Source of the DNA: Flavobacteriaceae bacterium | GTDB lineage: Bacteria; Bacteroidota; Bacteroidia; Flavobacteriales; Flavobacteriaceae | Direction of reading: 5' to 3' | Length of the DNA: 64,000 bases | Assembly: GCA_018402385.1 (NCBI GenBank) | Contig: JAGYJA010000010.1 | Location: 62,001-126,000, forward strand | Shown: piece after piece, positions 25,509 through 34,900 of the stretch | Position numbering within the stretch: the first letter of the stretch is position 1 | How the letters are laid out: each line of letters begins with the position of its first letter | The notes under the pieces: model-generated | Seen by the model: the letters and a program-made list of their open reading frames with translations, nothing else | What the model was told of the DNA's origin: nothing | Database searches by the model: none | Translations under genes and position numbers: made by a program

Positions 25509-26372
25509 ATGACAATCTATCCAATAGAAGCCGGAAATTTTAAACTCGATGGTGGTGCTATGTTTGGCGTAGTACCAAAATCGCTTTGGAACAGAACCAA
25601 TCCCGCAGATGCCAACAACATGATTGACATTGCCGCCCGCTGCTTGTTAATTGAAGATGGCGATAAACTTATTCTCATTGATAATGGAATGGGTCATAAG
25701 CAAAGCGAAAAGTTCTTTGGCTATTATTACCCGTGGGGAGAACACAATTTGGATAACTCTCTTAAAAGTGTTGGTTTTCATCGAAATGACATTACCGATG
25801 TTTTTTTAACGCACCTTCATTTTGACCACTGCGGCGGAAGCATTCAATGGAATAAAGACCGAACTGGCTACGAGCCTGCATTTAAAAATGCAAAATTCTG
25901 GACCAATGACAATCACTGGCAATGGGCAACAATCCCCAATGCAAGGGAAAAAGCCTCTTTCCTTAAAGAAAACTTATTACCAATGCAAGAAAGCGGGCAA
26001 CTTAACTTCATTCAAAGAACGGGCGAACCATTTCAAGCTAAATCTGAATTAAACTTTGGAATATTTTTTGCTGATGGTCATACAGAAAAACAAATGGTCC
26101 CAATGATTCAATACCAAGAAAAAACCCTCTGTTTCATGGCTGATTTATTGCCCACTGCCGGTCATGTCCCACTCCCGTTTGTGATGGGGTATGACACGAG
26201 ACCTTTACTAACTTTAGATGAAAAAGCTGCCTTTCTCGATAAAGCTGCAGAAAATAATTATTATTTGATTCTTGAACATGATGCCCATCAAGAAATAATT
26301 ACTGTTCAACACACCGAAAAAGGTGTGCGCCTCAATGAACGATATACTTTTAACGAACTTTTCAATTCATAA
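25509..26372 (+). CDS. MBL-fold metallo-hydrolase
   Basis: 287 residues. The metallo-beta-lactamase signature HLHFDH starts at His102 (ligands His102, His104, Asp106, His107). Further ligands are expected in FADGHTEKQ and at the LEHDAH end. The N-terminus (GNFKLDGGAMFGVVPKSLWNR) resembles AHL-lactonase-like/quorum-quenching MBL hydrolases, but the substrate cannot be inferred. No signal peptide, so cytosolic. Two bases before the protease gene and on the same strand, so it probably leads a three-gene transcript with the S8 and M1 peptidases. Confidence 0.9.
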   Translation: MTIYPIEAGNFKLDGGAMFGVVPKSLWNRTNPADANNMIDIAARCLLIEDGDKLILIDNGMGHKQSEKFFGYYYPWGEHNLDNSLKSVGFHRNDITDVFLTHLHFDHCGGSIQWNKDRTGYEPAFKNAKFWTNDNHWQWATIPNAREKASFLKENLLPMQESGQLNFIQRTGEPFQAKSELNFGIFFADGHTEKQMVPMIQYQEKTLCFMADLLPTAGHVPLPFVMGYDTRPLLTLDEKAAFLDKAAENNYYLILEHDAHQEIITVQHTEKGVRLNERYTFNELFNS

Positions 26373-26374
26373 CA

Positions 26375-28054
26375 ATGCAAACATTTAAATCAATTGCTTT
26401 TGCCTTACTGGCATTTACTTTAGTTGCTTGTGGTAGCACAGCGGCACTCATTTCTACTCCCATTGAAAATATTGACACCATGCCTCTCAAAGTCAAAGAA
26501 CTGACAAAAGAAGAGCTTAAAAACTGGTGGCATTTAGACCTAATTAAAGACACGGTTCCCGGAATGAGTGTTCATAGAACTTATGATGAAATCATCAAAA
26601 AGCGAAAAGGACAAACCATTATTGTAGGAGTAATCGACAGCGGAATTGATATTGAACATGAAGACCTAGAAGGTGTCATTTGGGTTAATCCTAATGAAAT
26701 TCCAAACAATGGCATTGACGACGACGGTAATGGATATATCGATGATATTAACGGCTGGAATTTTCTGGGTGACATTGTTGGAGAACAAATGGAATATGTG
26801 AGAATTATGCTAAGGCTTGCTCCAAAATTTGAAGACAAACCCGAAAGCGCCATTAGCACAGCAGATCGTGAAGAATATGCACTCTATCAAAAAGCCAAAG
26901 CAGAATATTTAAAAGAAAAACAAGAGGCCTTAAGCACAAAGGTGCAATATGAATCAATGATTGAAGTCATCAGACCGGCCCACGAAAAAGTAGCTCAAAA
27001 ATTAGGCAAAGAAGACTACACTCGGGATGAATTGAAAACGCTTGAAGAAGATGCGTCATTTGGAAGAGAGGTGTTTATGCTGGACCAAATGTTTGAGTTT
27101 GACGACAACATCCCTACTATCCTCAAGGAGATTGACGAGGGAGTCAAATATTTTTCAAGTAGATTGGATTATCATTTTAATGTAACTGAAGATTTTAGAG
27201 CAACCCTTGGTGATGACCCATATGACATCACTGATGTACCTCACGGCAATAGCCAGGTGAGTGGTCCTGACCCTAAAAAAGAAGATGCCAAGCACGGCAC
27301 TCACGTGGCGGGAATCATCGCCGCTCATCGCAACAACGACCTCGGTATGAATGGTGTAGCTGAAAACGTGCAAATTATGGCATTAAGAGCTGTTCCGGAC
27401 GGCGATGAGTATGATAAAGACATTGCACTGGCAATTCGCTATGCAGTAGATAACGGCGCTAAGGTGATCAATACCAGTTTTGGTAAATTTTATTCACCAA
27501 ACCCTGAGTGGGTCTATGAGGCCATAAAATATGCATCTGAAAACGATGTATTGATTGTCAATGCAGCAGGAAATGACGGTTTTGACCTTGATGAAGACGC
27601 TATACAAGTCTATCCCAATGATCAAACAACTAATTTTGATGAGATTTCTAATGCATTTTTAACTGTTGGAGCGCTTGACACGCGTTATGGTTCAGAAATG
27701 GTGGCTTCCTTTTCAAACTATGGAAAAAACCAAGTAGATGTCTTTGCACCGGGAGTCGAAATTTGGTCATCCACACCTAATAATGACTATGAATTCCAAA
27801 TGGGCACCTCTATGGCTGCCCCTGCAGTTGCAGGTGTTGCCGCGATGTTGCGCTCTTATTACCCACAATTAACTGCCGCTCAAGTCAAGCAAATCATTAT
27901 GGAAAGTGGATTGCCTTCAAAACAAGTTGTTATTTTAGGCGGTGAACCTGATAACAAAAAATCTTTTTCTGAAATTTCAAAATCAGGGAAAATGGTAAAT
28001 ATGTATAATGCCTTTATAATGGCGGAAACGCTCTCAAATCAACAACAACAATAA
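26375..28054 (+). CDS. S8 family serine peptidase (subtilisin-like) lipoprotein
   Basis: 559 residues with a lipobox at LVACGS (Cys19). Catalytic triad: Asp88 (VGVIDSGID), His307 (KHGTHVAGI), Ser479 (GTSMAAPAVAG); the oxyanion Asn is in NAAGNDG. Between Asp and His sits an insertion of about 170 residues, largely helical and charged (LYQKAKAEYLKEKQEAL), where ordinary subtilisins have about 40. No propeptide of the I9 type and no C-terminal sorting domain. Probably a cell-envelope protease. One base separates it from the M1 gene. Confidence 0.92.
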   Translation: MQTFKSIAFALLAFTLVACGSTAALISTPIENIDTMPLKVKELTKEELKNWWHLDLIKDTVPGMSVHRTYDEIIKKRKGQTIIVGVIDSGIDIEHEDLEGVIWVNPNEIPNNGIDDDGNGYIDDINGWNFLGDIVGEQMEYVRIMLRLAPKFEDKPESAISTADREEYALYQKAKAEYLKEKQEALSTKVQYESMIEVIRPAHEKVAQKLGKEDYTRDELKTLEEDASFGREVFMLDQMFEFDDNIPTILKEIDEGVKYFSSRLDYHFNVTEDFRATLGDDPYDITDVPHGNSQVSGPDPKKEDAKHGTHVAGIIAAHRNNDLGMNGVAENVQIMALRAVPDGDEYDKDIALAIRYAVDNGAKVINTSFGKFYSPNPEWVYEAIKYASENDVLIVNAAGNDGFDLDEDAIQVYPNDQTTNFDEISNAFLTVGALDTRYGSEMVASFSNYGKNQVDVFAPGVEIWSSTPNNDYEFQMGTSMAAPAVAGVAAMLRSYYPQLTAAQVKQIIMESGLPSKQVVILGGEPDNKKSFSEISKSGKMVNMYNAFIMAETLSNQQQQ

Positions 28055-28055
28055 A

Positions 28056-29948
28056 ATGAAAAAATCATTAGTATTAATTTTTACTTTATTTTTTATAACA
28101 AATGGGTTTTCCCAACCTTACCACAATTATCTTGACCAATTAAACCGCCCAAACTACTGGCAACAACATGTCGATTACAAAATGGAAATCGATATGGATG
28201 TTGACAACTATCAATACAAGGGAAAACAGGAGCTGGTCTATACAAACAACTCATCAGACACTTTAAAGCGCGTGTTTTATCACTTGCATTTCAACGCCTT
28301 TCAGCCGGGAAGCGAAATGGATGTGCGTTCAAGAACGATTGCAGACCCTGATAGTCGCGTGGGTGACCGTATTTCTAAACTCAGCCCTGATGAAATTGGT
28401 TATATAAAAGTCAATAGCTTACGCCAAAATGGTGCACCAGTGCAAAACAAAACCGTGGGAACTATTCTTGAAGTTGACCTTAATACTCCCATCTTGCCGG
28501 GTGAAAAGGCCACTTTTACAATGGATTTTGATGCGCAGGTACCGGTGCAAATCCGTCGTAGCGGAAGAAATAGTTCTGAAGGCGTAGCTCTTTCTATGAC
28601 TCAATGGTACCCAAAACTCGCTGAATATGACTTTGAAGGATGGCACGCAGACCCTTATATTGGCCGCGAATTTCATGGTGTTTGGGGAAATTTTGACGTA
28701 AAAATTACCATCGACAATCAATACACCCTTGGCGGAACCGGTTATTTACAAAACCCAAACGATATTGGCCACGGATACCAAGACGACCCCACCAAAGAAG
28801 TAAAACACAGAAAAGGACGCAAACTCACCTGGCACTTTATCGCACCGGATGTGCACGACTTTACCTGGGCCGCAGATGATGAATACTTACACGATCGCAT
28901 TGAAGGTCCCAATGGAATTTCATTACACTTTTTATACAAAAACAATCCGGACATTCTTGAAAACTGGAAAAACCTCCAGCCTAAAACTGTTGCCATGTTT
29001 GAGTATTTCAACAAGCAACTTGGCGACTATCCTTACAAGCAATATTCTGTGATTCAAGGAGGCGATGGTGGTATGGAATATGGCATGTCAACACTCATCA
29101 CTGGAGAAAGAAATTTTAACAGCTTAGTGGGAGTAACTGCACACGAAGTAGCTCATAGCTGGTTTCAGTTTGTTTTGGCGTTTAATGAATCAAAACACGA
29201 GTGGATGGACGAAGGATTTACCGTTTATATCAGTACACTGGCAATGAACGAAATCATGAATGAAAACAAACAGTTTCCACACGACCGTTCTTACAGTAGC
29301 TACCTAAGCCTTGCTCAAAGTGGCGATGAACAACCACAATCCACTCACGCAGATCGTTTTCACAAAAACTGGATTTACAATGCTTCTTCATACTCAAAAG
29401 GAGCGGTTTTTCTTGCGCAGCTTGAGTATGTAATCGGAAAAGAAAATGTCGCCAAAACCCTGAAACGTTTTTATGAGGAATTTAAATTCACGCACCCCAC
29501 CCCCAATGACTTTATTCGCACAGCCGAAAAGGTATCAGGATTTCAATTGGGTTGGTACTTGCTGGACTGGTCACAAACTACCAATACCATCGATTATGCA
29601 ATTGAAAATGTAGAAGAAAAGGATGGTAAAACTTTGGTTACACTTACTCGAAAAGGACTCATGCCAATGCCAATCGACATCTATGTGGTTTATAAAGACA
29701 ATACAAATGAGTCCTTTTACATCCCGCTTAGAATGATGCGTGGCATTAAAGACAATCCGTTTCCAAACTTAAAGCGTACGGTTTTAGAAGATTGGCCCTG
29801 GGCTTTCCCAACATACACTTTTGAAATTGATGCTCCAAAGGAAAACATCGTTGCCATGATTATCGACGCCACAAGACATATGGCCGATGTGAATTATGAT
29901 GATAATTTGTATGAATCGGCCCCCAGCCCCTCCGAAGGAGGGGAGTAA
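28056..29948 (+). CDS. M1 family metallopeptidase, exported
   Basis: 630 residues. Signal peptide ending GFSQ; N-terminal beta domain; gluzincin site HEVAH (His363, Glu364, His367) with the third zinc ligand Glu386 in HEWMDEGF, and GGMEYGMSTLI as the substrate-binding GxMEN-like motif (about 340). An aminopeptidase of the M1 family acting on peptides outside the cytoplasm. The last residues (APSPSEGGE) come from an inserted palindromic repeat that also supplies the stop codon, so the native C-terminus probably ended earlier. Cotranscribed with the S8 peptidase. Confidence 0.92.
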   Translation: MKKSLVLIFTLFFITNGFSQPYHNYLDQLNRPNYWQQHVDYKMEIDMDVDNYQYKGKQELVYTNNSSDTLKRVFYHLHFNAFQPGSEMDVRSRTIADPDSRVGDRISKLSPDEIGYIKVNSLRQNGAPVQNKTVGTILEVDLNTPILPGEKATFTMDFDAQVPVQIRRSGRNSSEGVALSMTQWYPKLAEYDFEGWHADPYIGREFHGVWGNFDVKITIDNQYTLGGTGYLQNPNDIGHGYQDDPTKEVKHRKGRKLTWHFIAPDVHDFTWAADDEYLHDRIEGPNGISLHFLYKNNPDILENWKNLQPKTVAMFEYFNKQLGDYPYKQYSVIQGGDGGMEYGMSTLITGERNFNSLVGVTAHEVAHSWFQFVLAFNESKHEWMDEGFTVYISTLAMNEIMNENKQFPHDRSYSSYLSLAQSGDEQPQSTHADRFHKNWIYNASSYSKGAVFLAQLEYVIGKENVAKTLKRFYEEFKFTHPTPNDFIRTAEKVSGFQLGWYLLDWSQTTNTIDYAIENVEEKDGKTLVTLTRKGLMPMPIDIYVVYKDNTNESFYIPLRMMRGIKDNPFPNLKRTVLEDWPWAFPTYTFEIDAPKENIVAMIIDATRHMADVNYDDNLYESAPSPSEGGE

Positions 29949-30045
29949 AAAACCCCTTCAACACGTCAACAGAGCTCAGTGCAATTGGGAGGGGGTAAAA
30001 ACACTTTACTCACTCCCCTTTGGGGAGGTTTGGGGTGGGGATTTT
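29921..30045. repeat. Pair of inverted GC-rich palindromic repeats
   Basis: Two copies of a short interspersed repeat in opposite orientation: CCCCTCCGAAGGAGGGG (29927-29943) with flanking CCCCCAG, and CTCCCCTTTGGGGAG (30013-30027) with GTTTGGGGTGGGG. Each is a hairpin, and together they bracket about 70 bases. The left copy lies within the end of the M1 peptidase gene. A third member is at 33818-33862. Confidence 0.8.
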
Positions 30046-30061
30046 CACTACCTTTACCACT

Positions 30062-30436
30062 ATGAAATTCAGCTATTCAAAAGTAGAGAAGCTCAAAAGC
30101 AGAAAAGTCATCGAATCTCTTTTTACCGAAGGGCAATCGGTGGGTGTTTTTCCTTTGCGCCTGTTTTATATTGAATTGCCAGAAACAGAAACAACCATCA
30201 CAAAAACTGCAGTTTCTGTCTCCAAAAAAAACTTTAGGCTTGCGGTGCATCGCAATAAAATTAAAAGACTCCTCAGGGAGACTTTTAGGTTAAACAAACA
30301 CCTTATTTTAGATAACGCTTCAAAAAAGTATGCGCTACTATTTTTATATGTAGGGAAAGATATGCCTGATTTTGACCTCTTGAATAAAAGCATCAAAAAA
30401 GTGATGCATAAATTCATAGAACAAACTAAAAATTAG
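30062..30436 (+). CDS. rnpA: Ribonuclease P protein component
   Basis: 124 residues from the ATG at 30062; the open frame extends back to 30020, but that part is translated repeat. The RnpA fold is visible: KLKSRKVIESLFTEGQS, then KTAVSVSKKNFRLAVHRNKIKRLLRETFR, which contains the RNR-like motif (here HRNKIKR) that binds RNase P RNA. Matures tRNA 5' ends. Not next to rpmH, which is usual for Bacteroidota. Downstream lipoprotein gene starts 48 bases later. Confidence 0.93.
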   Translation: MKFSYSKVEKLKSRKVIESLFTEGQSVGVFPLRLFYIELPETETTITKTAVSVSKKNFRLAVHRNKIKRLLRETFRLNKHLILDNASKKYALLFLYVGKDMPDFDLLNKSIKKVMHKFIEQTKN

Positions 30437-30484
30437 ATTGGTACGTTAATTGTATTTAGATCGCTCTAATAAAATATGTTCATT

Positions 30485-31300
30485 ATGAAAACTCTATCTC
30501 TTTTTTTATTCAGCATGATTTTAGCGTGTTCAAACACGTCAAATGATTCAAGCAGTGTGGTTTATGATGAGTCTGAAGTTTATGGAGATTATGCTCCTGA
30601 AGCTTCGATGGAAATCTCTGAAAAATCGAGCATACCACAGGCAACACAAGAACAAAAAATCATCAAAACGGGGAATCTGCGATTTCAAACCCGTGATTTG
30701 GAAAAAACCCATGGTAAAGTAAAACAACTTGTAAACCGGTATAATGGGATATTACAAAGTGACCGATCAGGAAAGGGATATAATGAAGAGTTTCGTAATT
30801 TAACCATTCGCATTCCAGCAGAACACTTTCACACTTTGATTGACTCCATTTCTCAAGGTGTCGCTTATTTTGATCAAAATGACATTACCCAAAAAGACGT
30901 TTCAGAAGAATTTGTTGATTTGGAAGCACGCCTCAAAGCAAAACGCGAACTTGAAAACCGCTATCTCGAGTTGCTTAAACAAGCTAAAAACGTCAAAGAA
31001 ATGCTTGAAATCGAACGTGAGTTGGCAAATATTAGAGAAGAAATAGAAGCTAGACAAGGCAGGTTAAATTACCTTCAAAACCAAGTGTCATACAGCACGC
31101 TTCAACTCTATTTTTACAAAACCACAACAGACAAAGGAATCACAACTTCCTATGGTCAAAAAATGTGGAATGCCATTAAGTCCGGTTGGAATGGAATTTC
31201 GTTATTTTTCCTTGGGCTCCTTCATATTTGGCCGTTTTTTGTTATCTTGTTGCTCGCTGTTTTCGGTATAAGAAAGTATATCAAGCGAAAAAAGAAATAG
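30485..31300 (+). CDS. DUF4349 family lipoprotein
   Basis: 271 residues from the ATG at 30485 (an upstream in-frame ATG at 30476 adds three residues). Lipobox at ILACSN. The DUF4349 domain (about 60-260) has IIKTGNLRFQTRDLEKTHGKV, a NRYNGILQSD turn, and a long coiled coil (about 145-195) with ARLKAKRELENRYLELLKQAKNVKEML. A C-terminal TM helix (about 240-262) is followed by KRKKK. Lipid anchor plus TM suggests it stays in the inner membrane. Function of DUF4349 is unknown. Standalone unit before ctpA. Confidence 0.88.
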   Translation: MKTLSLFLFSMILACSNTSNDSSSVVYDESEVYGDYAPEASMEISEKSSIPQATQEQKIIKTGNLRFQTRDLEKTHGKVKQLVNRYNGILQSDRSGKGYNEEFRNLTIRIPAEHFHTLIDSISQGVAYFDQNDITQKDVSEEFVDLEARLKAKRELENRYLELLKQAKNVKEMLEIERELANIREEIEARQGRLNYLQNQVSYSTLQLYFYKTTTDKGITTSYGQKMWNAIKSGWNGISLFFLGLLHIWPFFVILLLAVFGIRKYIKRKKK

Positions 31301-31370
31301 CAATTATTCATTTGAAAATTGCTATTGCGAAAGGAAATCCAAGCCTTTCAGATTTAAATTAATTAAAACA

Positions 31371-32993
31371 ATGAAAAAGAAAATAATAATACCTCTTGTA
31401 GCTGTATTTATAGCCCTGGGGACCTGGAGTTTTAAAAGTGATTTTTTTGAAATTGCTAAACAAATAGAAATCTTCACGACCCTATACAAAGAGGTCAATA
31501 TGAATTATGTGGACGAAACTGTTCCTGCTGAATTGATGGACAAAGCTATTAAGGGCATGCTGGAACACCTCGACCCTTACACCATCTATTACAACGAGCA
31601 GGACGTGGTAGAAGCCAGAATCAATCAAACAGGCTCCAACACAGGAATTGGTGCCAATGTGCGCGCCCAAAAAGAAAAACTCATCATCATGGAGCCCTGG
31701 AAAGATGGTCCCGCAGATAAAGCCGGACTCAAAGCAGGAGACGAAATTATAAAAATTGGCGATGTAACCGTTGCCAGTTTTAATGACAATGCAGGTGAAT
31801 TGTTGCGCGGTGCTCCCGGCTCAAATGTGGCTGTAACTTTTAAACGTCAAGGAAAGACTGAAAATACTACCATCACAAGAGCAGCACTTGCAGAAAAGGC
31901 AGTCCCTTTTTACACCTTAATGGAGGGCAATGTGGGCTTTATAGTGTTGAGCGCTTTCAATCCCAGAACCACTACCGAAACCCGAGCCGCACTCGTTGAT
32001 CTTAAAAAACAAGGTGCCACTAGCATTTTACTTGACTTGAGAGGAAATCCCGGCGGACTCATGCGAGAATCCATCAATATTGTCAATCTTTTTGTGCCTA
32101 AGGGCGAGATCATTTCAACCACTCAATCAAACATCGAAAAATACAATCAAACCTTCAGAACCTCTTTTGAGCCTGTGGATACAGAGATTCCGTTGGCGAT
32201 TTTGATTAATGGAAGAAGTGCTTCGGCAAGTGAGATTGTTTCCGGGGCTATTCAGGATTTAGACCGTGGTGTGGTTGTAGGTGCGCGTAGTTTTGGAAAA
32301 GGACTCGTGCAACGTCCACAACGAATGACTTATGGTACACAGTTGAAAATTACCATCTCAAAATACTACACGCCAAGCGGACGATGTATTCAAGCCGAAG
32401 ATTATTTTAACCGCGATGAATTTGGAGACCCCATTCGTGCTACTCCTGAAACCTTTAATGAATTTAAAACCAGAGGCGGAAGAACCGTTTATGACGGCGG
32501 CGGCATATTGCCGGATGTAGAGCTGCAAACAGCTGTATTTAGCCCAATCACAACAGCGTTATTGAAAAACAACAGTATTTTTGATTTTGCGACGGAGTTT
32601 TATTACAAAAATCAATACACTGACTGGAAAGATTTTCGCTTTAGCGATAAAGATTACGATGACTTTTTAAGTTTCCTGAACCGCACCAATTTCACCTTTG
32701 AAACTGAAACCGAAAGTTTACTAAATTCCGCCATTAAAAAAGCCGATGAGGAAAATATTAAATCTGATATTCAACAAAGTTATAATACCCTTTTACAGGA
32801 CATCACCAAGGCAAAAGAACGCGAATTGCGAGACAAGAAAGCCGAGATTATGTCTTTGCTTTCAGATGAGATTGTGAAGCGCTATTTCTACCGTGAAGGC
32901 CTTTATAAATATCAGGTAGTGAATAACCCTGAAATTAAAGAGGCGGTTGCAATCTTAAAAGATGCAAATAGATACCAACGTATTCTAAACTAA
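31371..32993 (+). CDS. C-terminal processing protease (S41), CtpA-like
   Basis: 540 residues. N-terminal TM/signal anchor (about 7-21), a helical segment, a PDZ domain (about 85-165: GIGANVRAQKEKLIIME..GPADKAGLKAGDEII) and the S41 protease domain. Catalytic dyad: Ser285 (middle Ser of RSASASE) and Lys310 (FGKGLVQ), 25 residues apart as in Prc/CtpA. A C-terminal helical tail (about 430-540) is longer than in minimal CtpA. A periplasmic protease that trims or degrades envelope proteins. Seven bases before the hydroxylase gene on the same strand. Confidence 0.93.
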   Translation: MKKKIIIPLVAVFIALGTWSFKSDFFEIAKQIEIFTTLYKEVNMNYVDETVPAELMDKAIKGMLEHLDPYTIYYNEQDVVEARINQTGSNTGIGANVRAQKEKLIIMEPWKDGPADKAGLKAGDEIIKIGDVTVASFNDNAGELLRGAPGSNVAVTFKRQGKTENTTITRAALAEKAVPFYTLMEGNVGFIVLSAFNPRTTTETRAALVDLKKQGATSILLDLRGNPGGLMRESINIVNLFVPKGEIISTTQSNIEKYNQTFRTSFEPVDTEIPLAILINGRSASASEIVSGAIQDLDRGVVVGARSFGKGLVQRPQRMTYGTQLKITISKYYTPSGRCIQAEDYFNRDEFGDPIRATPETFNEFKTRGGRTVYDGGGILPDVELQTAVFSPITTALLKNNSIFDFATEFYYKNQYTDWKDFRFSDKDYDDFLSFLNRTNFTFETETESLLNSAIKKADEENIKSDIQQSYNTLLQDITKAKERELRDKKAEIMSLLSDEIVKRYFYREGLYKYQVVNNPEIKEAVAILKDANRYQRILN

Positions 32994-33000
32994 AGGTATT

Positions 33001-33816
33001 ATGAGCTCCTTTCTCCTCTTTTTTGAAGAAATGCCTATCTGGATGCGATTGATCTGGGTGGTGTGTGTCTTGGCTGTTTTTTGGGTATTGGAAGGCTACT
33101 ATGCCCTTGTAAAAATCAACTACAAAAAATGGAAACACGCTAAGGTTAATTTTACTTTTTTAGTTTTTACAATGTTAATCAATGTGGGTTTTGGGGCGCT
33201 CACCCTTGGAGTTTTTTACTGGATTGAAACTTCTCAATTTGGGTTATTGCATCTTGTGGACTGGCCGATTTGGGCCGAGTTGCTTTTGGCGCTTTTGGTG
33301 CTCGATTTTATTGCGCAATATGGTGTGCATTATTTGCTTCACAAAGTGAAATGGATGTGGCGTTTACACATCATTCACCACAGTGATACCAAGGTAGATG
33401 TCACCACCGGCACCAGACATCATCCTCTGGATTTTGTAATAAGAGAAACTTTTGCGCTTTTTGCTGTTTTGATAATGGGAATGCCCATTGCCTTTTATCT
33501 TGTTTATCGCATTTTGAGTGTATTTTTTACTTACTTCACACACGCCAATATTAACCTGGGTAAAATTGATAAATTTATAAGCTATGTGTTTGTAACGCCC
33601 AATATGCATAAATTTCATCACCACTGGGAAATGCCTTGGACCGATACTAATTTTGGAAATATGTTCTCATTTTGGGATCGCATTTTTGGGACGTTTGTTT
33701 ATGACGATACTAAAAAAATAAGATATGGAGTCGATTTAGTAGATGACAGCACTGATGAGGATATTTTGTATCAGTTGAAGATTCCTTTTGATAAAAGGAT
33801 AAAAACAAAAGGATAA
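33001..33816 (+). CDS. Sterol desaturase / fatty acid hydroxylase family protein
   Basis: 271 residues, integral membrane with about five hydrophobic helices. The di-iron histidine clusters are present: HYLLH (about 103-107), HIIHH (about 120-124), HHPLD (about 134) and HKFHHHWEM (about 201-209). Members hydroxylate or desaturate lipids such as sphingolipids, sterols or carotenoids. The Bacteroidota versions are often linked to sphingolipid or ornithine-lipid modification; the substrate here is unknown. Overlaps nothing; its stop lies 2 bases before the repeat that ends the opposite GNAT gene. Confidence 0.88.
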   Translation: MSSFLLFFEEMPIWMRLIWVVCVLAVFWVLEGYYALVKINYKKWKHAKVNFTFLVFTMLINVGFGALTLGVFYWIETSQFGLLHLVDWPIWAELLLALLVLDFIAQYGVHYLLHKVKWMWRLHIIHHSDTKVDVTTGTRHHPLDFVIRETFALFAVLIMGMPIAFYLVYRILSVFFTYFTHANINLGKIDKFISYVFVTPNMHKFHHHWEMPWTDTNFGNMFSFWDRIFGTFVYDDTKKIRYGVDLVDDSTDEDILYQLKIPFDKRIKTKG

Positions 33817-33817
33817 T

Positions 33818-33862
33818 TTACTCCCCTCCTTGTGGGTCCCGATAACTATTGGGGGGGGAGGA
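33818..33862. repeat. GC-rich interspersed repeat copy at the end of the GNAT gene
   Basis: TTACTCCCCTCCTT followed by a run of eight G and GGAGG, the same family as 29921-30045 (shared ACTCCCCTCCTT). On the minus strand it encodes the last residues and stop codon of the GNAT gene. Confidence 0.7.
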
Positions 33863-34303
33863 CTTTTCCATACCAATATGAGGTATTCCGTCTTCCAGAT
33901 ACCCTTCACCCACTTCTTTATACCCGTGAGCGTTGTAAAATTTAACCAAATATTGCTGCGCTGAAAGATGGATTTTTGTTGAATTAAAATGAGTTTCAAC
34001 AGCAGTGTTGGCGGCTTTCATTAATTGATGACCATATCCAAATTTTCGTTCGTTTTCTTTTATAATAACCCTTCCAATACTTGCATCTTTAAAATAATCA
34101 CCGGGTCCAAAAAGACGAGCATAAGCCACAAGAATTTTATTTTTAAAAGCAAAAAGATGAAGTGCTTTTTCATCCTTTCCGTCAATGTCTTGATAGACAC
34201 AATCTTGTTCTACAACAAAAACCTCGCTTCGCAGTTGGAGTATGTCATACAGTTCAGTAATGCTAAGTTCTGAAAAGCTTTTTAGTTTAAAATCGAGCTT
34301 CAT
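33818..34303 (-). CDS. GNAT N-acetyltransferase, ElaA-like
   Basis: 161 residues. ElaA-type GNAT: LQLRSEVFVVEQDCVYQDIDGKD near the N-terminus, acetyl-CoA-binding IGRVIIKENERKFGYGHQLM (motif A, Q/RxxGxG/A), and VKFYNAHGYKEVGEGYLEDGIPHIGMEK at the end, which is the native family C-terminus. The additional tail SPPNSYRDPQGGE comes from an interspersed repeat. Acetyl acceptor unknown. Converges with the hydroxylase gene with only 1 base between them. Confidence 0.9.
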   Translation of the reverse strand: MKLDFKLKSFSELSITELYDILQLRSEVFVVEQDCVYQDIDGKDEKALHLFAFKNKILVAYARLFGPGDYFKDASIGRVIIKENERKFGYGHQLMKAANTAVETHFNSTKIHLSAQQYLVKFYNAHGYKEVGEGYLEDGIPHIGMEKSSPPNSYRDPQGGE

Positions 34304-34381
34304 AAATAGAAATAATTGAAAGCTAAAATAGGTATTTTGAACGCAAAAAATCTATCTTTATAAACTGAAATCATACTCCCT

Positions 34382-34900
34382 ATGAAAAAATTGATTGTTT
34401 TTCCGATTTTACTCTTGCTTCTTTCTACTTCTTGCAAAGACACTTCAAAAAATTATTTTACTGAAAGTTCGCCGGAAATTGACACGATGCGACAAATGAT
34501 TAAAGACTATGAAGCCGGTGAGTGGGAATCCTATATTACTCATTATAAAGAAGATGCAAAAATCTACCACAACCGGGTAAATAGCAATCCCAGGTCCATA
34601 CAGGAAGCGATTGAAGAACACAAAATTTTACTTTCTCAAATGGATTCTTATAACTATTCAACCACCGAAAACCAGACTGTTGAAATGATTATTGATAGTA
34701 AAGGAACGACTTGGGTGAGTTTTTGGGGTGTTTGGACGGGTATTTTCGCTGAAAGCGGAAATAAATCTGAAATCATCGTTCATATCACTTCAAAGTTTGA
34801 AGATGGAAAAATTGTTCAGGAGCATATGTACTGGGACACTGCGCCTTTTGTGTTAGAAAGTATTTGGGTGGACAATAAACTAGAAATGGTAAATGATTAA
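34382..34900 (+). CDS. NTF2-like (SnoaL-fold) lipoprotein
   Basis: 172 residues. Lipobox LLLSTSCKD (Cys18). The mature domain is a cone-shaped NTF2-like fold: MIKDYEAGEWESYITHYKEDAKIYHN, IQEAIEEHKILLSQMDSYNYS, WVSFWGVWTGIF, SKFEDGKIVQEHMYWDTAPF. Such proteins are ligand-binding or enzymatic; no catalytic residues can be assigned. The stop codon overlaps that of the CDF transporter reading on the opposite strand (shared TTAA at 34897-34900). Confidence 0.8.
   Translation: MKKLIVFPILLLLLSTSCKDTSKNYFTESSPEIDTMRQMIKDYEAGEWESYITHYKEDAKIYHNRVNSNPRSIQEAIEEHKILLSQMDSYNYSTTENQTVEMIIDSKGTTWVSFWGVWTGIFAESGNKSEIIVHITSKFEDGKIVQEHMYWDTAPFVLESIWVDNKLEMVND

Noticed and set aside
30020..30061. N-terminal extension of rnpA
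   Set aside because: Translated repeat sequence; the RnpA family start fits the ATG at 30062.
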